In this document: positions 56,701 to 64,000 of the stretch, in pieces
How the letters are laid out: every line of letters starts with the position of its first letter
How positions within the stretch are numbered: the stretch's first letter is position 1
Assembly: GCA_023105745.1 (NCBI GenBank)
Contig: JALGQZ010000011.1
Span: 49,338,698 to 49,402,697 of the forward strand
Reading direction: 5' to 3'
Source: Austropuccinia psidii
Taxonomy: Eukaryota > Basidiomycota > Pucciniomycetes > Pucciniales > Sphaerophragmiaceae
Length of the DNA stretch: 64,000 bases
The notes under the pieces: generated by a model
Seen by the model: only the letters and a program-made list of their open reading frames with translations
What the model was told of the DNA's origin: nothing
Database searches by the model: none
Position numbers and translations under genes: made by a program

Positions 56701-57877
56701 GCTAGAACCATCTACCATGACAAGACATGCATTGTAACTTCTATCACCTCAAGGTGGTAAGGCATTTACCCAATCCATGTGAACCAATTCTCACGGGGTA
56801 CTTTGTTCTTAGATATGAATCATCAAACCAAATCTTTTACCAGTAGTTTTATTGGCCTTTTGGCATCTATCACAATTATGACAGTACTCAATGACATCTT
56901 TTCTTCAAGATGGCGACCAGGAACATGTCTTAATTATTTCCATTTTTCTGTCTTCAGACAGATGTCCTGCATAAATGTTATCATTTCATTCTAGCCGTAT
57001 TGTGTTAATTAAGACTCTACTAAACAGGACCATGACACATGTGTGTTTTTATCTATGATATAAGATACCATCAAATAAATTGAATCTTCCATTGTCATAA
57101 GATGTTTTCGAAATATAATCCAGAGAATTAGCCAAAGCTGCATCTTTGCAATCGCTGTCAAGTAGGGAAGGAAGAATATGACAATTCGTATCAAGCTTAT
57201 AGCTATCTCTAACTTCTTCAAACAATTCTGTTCCAACGTCTGTGATATTAATTCCTTCAATTGGAATTTGAGGGTCTCCACCTGTGGGAACATAGGTAGG
57301 ATTGTCAGGTGTATTGGGTAATGTCCATATACTTAAGCAATCAGCAGTTTGTCAAGAATTACAGCTTTATGTACTATAGTCATATTACCTCTATACCGCT
57401 TTATAGTAATCTGCCATCTTACCATGTGTCTGTTTGGAGTTTTCATGTTAAGAAGTGATTTTACTGCATTAAAATCAGTAACTACTTCAAACAAACTACC
57501 ATCAAGATAGTAATGAAGCCCTTCCAGAGCCCAAACAAAGCAAAGGAACGCCATTTGGCTAGCTCCATATCTGGCCTCAGTAGGTTTGATTTGTCTTGAA
57601 ATCAAACAAATTTGACCTTCATAAGGTTTTTCATTGACAATTTGAACTTGAAAAAGAGCCTCACCTAGGCCCTCACCAAATGCATAAATATACAGCTTGG
57701 AAGGAAGTTTCCAATCTGGCATCAGTAGTAATGGTGCACTAGTCAAGGCATACTTGATTTTTTCATATGCTTGAATTCTTTCCTGTGTCATCTCAAAGAC
57801 AGTTTGTTGATCACAAATTCTGTACAATGATTTGGCATGGATTGCAAAATTTTTAAGGTGTTGTCTGTAATAACTGG

Positions 57878-57977
57878 AAAACCCTAAGAAAGACATCATT
57901 TCCATTTTTTTCTGGGGCATTTGTTGGAAAACCCTAAGAAAGACATCATTTCTTTCTTGTTCTGGGGCATTTGTTTC
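57878..57977 (-). repeat. 50-bp tandem duplication in E4 RT/RNase H
   Basis: Two adjacent copies of about 50 bp (57878-57927 and 57928-57977), both starting GGAAAACCCTAAGAAAGAC and ending GGGGCATTTGTT, with a few differences in the middle. It shifts and duplicates the local peptide. Confidence 0.85.
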
Positions 57978-59229
57978 AGTAACACTGCAGCCAATTATTT
58001 TTATGAACACCAAGGCTCATTCCTGAGACTACATGTCCTAGAGCTTTGTGCTCATGAAAGCCAAAATTACATTTTTTTAAGAGATATTTTTGTGTTCACT
58101 TGAAGAATTTTCTTAAGTACTAATGAAAGTCTCTCTATATGCAATTGCCAGATTTCTGAACAAATGATAATTTCATAAATATAAATGATTAACCATCCCT
58201 CTGATAATTTATGTTGGAAAATGGTATTCATCATTCTTTGGTAATGAGAGAGTGCATTTTTAATACCAAAAGGCATCCTCAAGTATTTATAAATACCACA
58301 ATGAGCAATAATCCTCAATAATTTCCTAGCATGGGGTGTTGAATCATTCTGATGGAAACCTTTAAAACCATTGATAGAAGTGATTAACTTTGCTTTGGAT
58401 AATTGAGTCAAAGGCTCATGGATTCTAGGAATTGGATACTTATTGGGAATAGTGTAGGTATTCAATGATCTAAAATCACCAACCATCCTTGATTTATCAT
58501 TATGCCAAGTAATTATTACAGCACTTGTGACTTCTACTTCTTCATTGTGTCCAACCTTTCTAAGAACTCCTAGTTTCATTCGTTCATTAATATGACTCTC
58601 CAATGCTTCTCTGGCCCTAGGGCTAGCTGGGTAAGCTGGTCTTCTTAAAAGTGGAGGTTAAGGTCCTTCCACATTAAGCATAATTTCCACTACATGGCCT
58701 TTGATAGCCCCAAGTGGTTCATTATCAGAGGCAAAGGCTTCCCTGTATTGAAATAAAATTTCAATAAGTTCTTCCTTCATCTCTGGTGTTAATTCAGGAC
58801 TAATTTGTGCTTCAATTAATTGATCTGACGCAAATTCCTCTTTATTAACATCTTTACTTGTCTAATGACATTTATTTCTCTTTTTTCTGGAGTAAATGCA
58901 AATTTTTGCCTTTTATTTTCCCCTATATTGAAATACCTGTCTTTGTGATTATTAATATCAATACGGTAAATATTGAGATAATCATTTTCAAGTATAAAGT
59001 GTTGTGAAGTAAAATTATTCATAAAAACAAATTCAACCTTCAATCTGATACTTCCTGCAGGATGAGGGAATATCCTTCCTGCTTCAAATATACCCAAGGG
59101 GTGCATATTTGGGCTGGAACTGCTGAATTTTATACCTTCAATTGGAATTAACTTGTCTTTCCAATTGGTATAAATCTTATCAAGATAATCATTTCCAACA
59201 CAAGTACAAAAAGCACCTCAGTCAAGAAG

Positions 59230-59905
59230 TGAGCCTGCAAGCATGAAAAGAATTACATGCTACACAAACTCCAAACACTTTCATTAAATTTTGTTTGAAT
59301 TATATCAATTCATCTGTGTAAATTCACTTTTAATTTTGTTTTCTTCTATTTTTTGTTTACAAGTCACTCATTTAAGATGAGTTGTTATAGTGATCTTATT
59401 TACAAGTCACTCATTTAATTTTTGTAGTTATAGAAAAATTGTTTCATCTTGTTTCTATAACACCCTTCTACCTTGTTGAGATAGTGTCTTTGCTTCTATA
59501 ACAACCACCTACTGTTTTTCTTCATATGTTGTTACTATAACAATACCCTTTATAATAAAAAGTGTATTATTCTATTTGTGTTTCATTTTGATTTTGTACC
59601 TACAGCATTGAAGAGGAAAATTATTCTTGAGAATGATTCCTCAGAGCTCTTATCAATATATTTTCTTACAATTAAGATTACTTACTTTTAATTTAGAAAA
59701 AATTAGTGCTCTCACTTTTAAAAGTGATTCAATTCACTTTACCCTATTATAGTACCGTTGAATCTTAAAATCCCAACAGTACTTCATTATAAACAAGAGT
59801 GACACATCTATTACTTATAATAATAGTATTCCACTACCTACTTAGTTTATCAAAATTACTAATAATTAGACTGGAAACCACGTTAGAGTCCCCAGGCTAA
59901 CACAA
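59230..59905. mobile_element. Unidentified insertion in the E4 protease gene
   Basis: About 675 bp split the protease between KIHL (right side) and LLD-stop-GAF (left side). On the minus strand it begins TGTTAGCCTGGGGAC and ends TGCAGGCTCA. It contains a direct repeat TTTACAAGTCACTCATTTA (about 59349 and 59399). The ends resemble an LTR and recall copia-type solo LTRs, but no clean TSD is seen. Confidence 0.5.
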
Positions 59906-61449
59906 GATGTATCTTGTCTTCTCTGTTGTTTGTCACAATATTAGTGATACAAGATGATGCAGCTGTATATCCTTTACCTCTGGCTGGCTTGGATTTCTGC
60001 ATTTTAGCATCTTGCATATGTATGCGATCCATATATTCATCACTGTACTGTGGTAAGTGAGTATGCACTTCTGTGACTTAAAAGGAAACGTTAATATTTT
60101 CTATACTAAGTTCATCTGGTAATTCCTCCTCTTCAGAAGTCTCAGAGTCACTTTCATGTAAAGGGACATCATTTGTTTCTTTTGTGTTGTATATTTCAAT
60201 TTCTGTCTTATTGATCCTTGTCTTTTTGAGACAAGTATTAGCCAAATGAGATGTACTTCCTCACTTATGACATTTCAAAGGAGCTTTGCCATGTGGTTTA
60301 TTGGGCTTTGGAATTGATTTCCCACTGGTCTTGTTGTCCATTGGGGGATTATACCAATTTCTTCCAATTTTTGTTCTAGTAGTGATGTCCTCCATAGAAT
60401 TGATCTAATCTTCTATAGAGCAAGGCTCAATACATCTGCTTGTTATAGCATGCTCAAGGTCATAACCACACTTTCTTAATATCCTTTTATGTATCATTGT
60501 TTCACACATATCAGGATGAAGGGAAGTTAATCTGTTCTTTCGTTTAAGAAACCACGACATGGGCCTGTCCCTCTCAATATTGAAAATGGCTTCTTCAAAA
60601 GAACTCTCCACTTTAAATCTCCAGGAATCATTTGCCCATTTGGAAAGAATTTGTTCTTTCCACCAAGGCCGAGAATGTTTACCATGGTCTTGTCTCATTT
60701 TGTAATACCATTTCTTTGCTGATTTGGTAAACAATGAATGTAATCTGGAACTTATATATTCATCTGGTATGTTAAAGTCTTCTTTAAACATATCAATTTT
60801 TTCATAAATTCCATATGATTGTATTCCCCTTCACCACTGAAGGTTGACCATTTCTCTAATCTTGGAATTTCTTTAAAATTGCAAGCAGTTTCCACTTCTG
60901 AATCGCTTGAAATCATATGGTGTAAGTCATTATTCAATTTTAGCACATATCTGTCAAGAATTGGTGTAGACTGTCTTGGCAAATAAATCTTCAGTTATAT
61001 ATTATTAATACTTGATTGAATCTCTTCTTTCAATTCAAGTCTTTCCTTATCACTTTTTTACAATTGTTCTTGGAAAAGAGCTGCATTGTGCCCAGTTGAG
61101 TTTTCCAAGTTTTGAACTTGTATTCTCAATTTTTTTAACTGTCTAGTTATAAAAAGAAATAAAGTTGTCATCTGGTTGATTGAGTAAGGTAACCCTAGAC
61201 TCAATTCTTGCACAATTTTGCTCCAAAGACAAAATATTGTCTTTATTAACATTTTCAAGGCCAATAATTGTCTTTTGTGACTCTTTTCCTTGTAATATCT
61301 CATTACCCAGCTTTTGTGGGATATACTCAAATTTTATAGAATTTGTTATAGTTTCTTTATGACAAGTTTCAATTTGGTTTACAAGCTTTAAAAGATCTAA
61401 TTCTTTGGAAAAGATTGTTTCAATCTTTCCTATTCCTTGTTTTTATAAT

Positions 61450-62340
61450 TCAAAAGAGTTCTTGCCATATTGAACACATTGGCCATGGCTGTCTTCTCTG
61501 TCTTGGGAATTGTGTAATTCTGCGGGAAAGGCTTGCTCCACTGGGCCTTTGCCTTTCCCTTCTGGTTGGTCTTTGGGGTTTACTTTGGCTTGTTTGGCAC
61601 TTTTTGATGCGGAATTTTGCTTGTGGAGCTTGTGGAGCTCCCACTGGGCTGTTTTCCTTCCCTCGGGCCAAATTCTCCTTCTAGCCCTCTGATAACATTC
61701 TTTGGTTTTTAAACCAAGCTTTTATCTGTTGGACTTATCCTTTGCAAGACATGGGTGTCCAACACTTCAGAAGTTCCTCTGTGTTTTCTGGCCCCATGAA
61801 CTTCTTCACTTGAAGATATGAGTTCATGGTGCCTATCCAAAGATTTGGTAGAAGTTCCCACTCTTGCTGTTTTGCTACCATAAACCAGTTCTTGTACTGA
61901 GACTGGTATATCTCTCTTGTTGCCTGTTGAAAGTGATTCAGGTGTAACAACAGGAATAGCTGTTATGACAGCTTCTGTACTCTCAATAAGATTTTCAAAG
62001 GTGCTTGCTAACATTTGGGAACTAGTGGACATTCTGGCATCCTCCATTTGTGCTTCTTCTCTGGGATGACATTCTTGTCTTTTGGATTTATGACTTGAAT
62101 TTCCTGGTCCAGAAAAATTTGATTGGATGGAGTAGTTACTTCCACTTCTAGTAGGAGTCATTTCACGTCAATATAAAGCTATTACGACTAAGAAATGGAT
62201 TGAATTTGCCTGCTGGACCTTTAAAGGGCTCTTGGGTAATTAAACTCCTTGGGGATGGGCTAGTTTGAATTTAAATACTAGAATCCAAGGCTTCACAGTC
62301 TGAAGAGCTTTCTCTGATGGATGACACTAGAGAAAAAAAA
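61450..62340 (-). pseudogene. E4 ORF1 (exons overlapping gag)
   Basis: Exon 1 follows a TTTTCTCTAG acceptor at about 62331 and encodes SSIRESSSDCEALDSS, then a stop. The intron ends with the gag start ATGACTCCTACTAG (62161-62148). Further on, in another frame than gag, come EWELLPNLWIGTMNSYLQVK (about 61790-61880) and, after a stop, NYTIPKTEKTAMANVFNMAR (about 61450-61530). These match E1 exon 3 and show that the second frame is a conserved coding layer. This copy is interrupted. Confidence 0.55.
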
Positions 62341-62850
62341 AATTTGTTATTTTATCAAACAATAAAAATAACTTATAAGCTCAGATTATTGGATAAAATT
62401 GTTTTGATGTAATTTATGGCAAATTATGTCAAAAATAAAGAAAAAATGTCTAACATTAAGGAAAAAAATCTGTTTAGTAAAGATTTTTGATTTTGAAATT
62501 ATTTATTTGATATTATATTTTCCTCAAAGAAATAATAATTATGCAATTAATAAGCTATTAATCAAAATTGTATTATTATTCACTTTATACTAGAATAACT
62601 CAAATGATAAATTTCAACTCTGTGATGTGAAAAAGCCACTGGTTAGACAAAAGAAATTTACTCCAAGTAACTCAATAGTATATTCTTTCAAACAATATTC
62701 TCAAGAAGAAATAACTTTATTAACATTATAAATATTATTTATAAGAGATAAGTCCCAAAAAGGACAATATTACAGTAAATATGGCAATTTTACGTCAAAA
62801 ATAGTAAAATAAAGTCTAGAATATGATTTATGTCCCAAAACTTGGTTAAA
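62341..62850 (-). other. E4 5' leader
   Basis: AT-rich leader related to the E5 leader (46326-46857). It contains the presumed first intron. No ORF was found. Confidence 0.5.
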
Positions 62851-62868
62851 ATCATGGCCAGGCCCCCA
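62851..62868 (-). promoter_or_regulatory. E4 primer-binding site
   Basis: On the minus strand, TGGGGGCCTGGCCATGAT, two bases after the LTR end. Identical to E1 and E5. Confidence 0.75.
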
Positions 62869-62870
62869 AA

Positions 62871-64000
62871 TATAAGGTTTGTCTATGAAACCCTTGATAA
62901 TAGTAACAATATCAAGAGTACTATGACTGTCCTCAGTAGAAAAATATAATTTAATGAAATATTATAACCACAAATTCAAATATAATTATTAAAAATAACC
63001 ATATATAAAAAAATTAATTTAATTATTATTATATAAAATAATAATAAAAAAAATATAATAATTCTAATAAATTATGATTATTCTATTATTGTTATAGTCA
63101 CTGACAATTATAACAATAAGAAGTGTAGAGCTCTTAACAAGACAATTACATGTGGAAAATATAAATATTTAACCACTTATAGATAGTATATAAAAATTAT
63201 TTTTAAGAGAATTAAGACACACACTGTGTAGAAATAATTCTTATAGAAAAATTTTATATATAAAAAAACTAATAATGTATAAAGAAGATATAAAGTTTGA
63301 GAGAAAACTTACTTATAATATAAATTTAATACAAAAAGTCAAACAACAACAGTTATTATATTAAATAATTATTATAAGTTAAAAACATGCCAAGAATCAA
63401 TATTTTCAAAGAGAAAACAGCTTTTCATAATAAAAACTATGATTAAAGAGTTTTTGAGAGGAATTTGTGGATTTTAAAAGATATTTTAAAGACAACAATT
63501 TTATAAAATAAAATATATTATAGGTGATCACAACAATAATCTAATTTCTATGATTTCAATTCATTAATTCAAGATTTATAAAGAATGAAATACTTACAAA
63601 ATACTTCAATAATAAGATTTTATATATAATACAACTTTACATGTTTAAATGTCTATTATGATTGGATGATAATTGATGATGGACAAAAACAGTTATCAAA
63701 AGACTATTTTTATGTTTAAAGAGCAGCTCTCATGATTCATCATGGATATAGATGGCGTGCTCAGGTAAAAATGGAAAAACCATGTTTAAAAATAACATTC
63801 TTAACTTAAGGTAAGTTATTTTTAATTCCATTTTAAAGTTACCAGTGTTATTCTTAACTCCAAGTAACTTTGATCCTCATTTAAATTAATTATTCCAATT
63901 TTTAATATAAAATAAGTTTCTTTATATTGAAGTTAATCACATGAGAGCCTTAAAAATAATGTTTCAAGCAGAAGTCTTGTAAACTCAATTTTTAATTAAT
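62871..64000 (-). repeat. E4 5' LTR, truncated by the window edge
   Basis: TATAAGGTTTGTCTATGAAAC onward (TATA replaces the usual terminal TGTA). It aligns with the E4 3' LTR from 46939 and with S2 and E5 reversed. Confidence 0.88.

Larger units (their letters stand above)
55589..62161 (-). pseudogene. E4 gag-pol polyprotein (broken)
   Basis: Start ATG 62161 (MTPTRSGSNYSIQSN) lies 14 nt upstream of a CTACTAG acceptor (62148). Going leftward: gag N-terminus overlapping ORF1 (61450-62161), coiled-coil-like region (about 60800-61440), capsid-like block (60405-60880; KWYYKMRQDHGKH), knuckle with a stop in place of its second Cys (about 60270), protease (59883-60068 and 58816-59220; LLD-stop-GAFCTCVG), RT (58067-58603, where YIDD has become YIYE), RNase H (57333-58013), integrase finger (about 56870-57060), core with intact SDRDPKF (56197-56718) and chromodomain-like end (55669-55905; EYFVRYRNPQHEGEW). 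Numerous stops and frame changes. The polyprotein of a former Ty3-type element, now inactive. Confidence 0.88.
46939..64000 (-). mobile_element. Element E4, Ty3/gypsy retrotransposon (delta family), partial
   Basis: Minus-strand element: 3' LTR 46939-49118, interior 49119-49164 and 55589-62870, 5' LTR from 62871 beyond the window. The left flank AAAGG (46934-46938) is the presumed TSD; the right copy is outside the window. It contains S7 with a Mutator-like transposon and an unidentified insertion in the protease gene. Confidence 0.88.

Overview
The window is transposable-element sequence from end to end. I found no host gene, rRNA or tRNA gene, and no CRISPR array. It looks like chromosomal DNA of a fungus: there are short GT-AG introns (64-96 nt; one has a TACTAAC branch site), AT-rich DNA, Ty3/gypsy elements with chromodomains and a Mutator-like transposon. 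Several gag and pol peptides resemble what I remember of proteins from the myrtle rust fungus Austropuccinia psidii. I could not run a search, so that is a recollection and not a result. A large rust-fungus genome is the best guess.

The DNA is a stack of nested insertions, resolved here from LTR ends (TG...CA) and target-site duplications (TSDs). The outermost element, E5 (+), keeps half a 5' LTR (45385-46305), its primer site, leader and first exon (to 46938). Element A (-; 1-8443 and 45121-45384) lies inside the E5 5' LTR. Element E1 (+; 8444-45120) lies inside A's 5' LTR. E1 carries solo LTR S4 in its protease gene (13491-15329) and solo LTRs S1 (19116-21028) and S2 (42149-44318) in its 3' LTR. 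Element E2 (-; 22001-42145) sits at the very edge of S2. Element E3 (+; 30966-41045) lies in E2's 5' LTR. On the other flank, element E4 (-; from 46939 past the right edge) inserted at the first exon-intron border of E5. E4 contains solo LTR S7 (49165-55583), which in turn holds a Mutator-like transposon (49373-53797). Solo LTR S3 (3969-5785) sits in A's gag leader.

There are five LTR families: alpha (E1, S3, S7), beta (A, S1), gamma (E2, S4), delta (E4, E5, S2) and epsilon (E3). A, E1, E2, E4 and probably E5 belong to one lineage and all are broken. Their 5' region is unusual. A spliced reading frame, called ORF1 here, overlaps gag in another frame, and the gag start codon lies inside an ORF1 intron, 11-14 nt upstream of the splice acceptor.

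E3 is a young chromovirus with intact gag (445 codons) and pol (about 1,233 codons) and nearly identical LTRs. Two mechanisms can be read from its sequence. A G GGA AAA slippery heptamer sits at the end of gag, with pol in the -1 frame. A 14-nt primer site just after the 5' LTR is perfectly complementary to a site inside the LTR, as in Tf1-type self-priming.

The Mutator-like transposon encodes one four-exon gene on the minus strand. It joins a DNA-binding domain, a MULE transposase, AT-hook-like stretches, a zinc knuckle and an OTU-type cysteine protease domain. It has 8-bp TSDs and repeated GTAAAAACACGTAAG-like motifs at its ends. Two nonsense codons and one frameshift break this copy.
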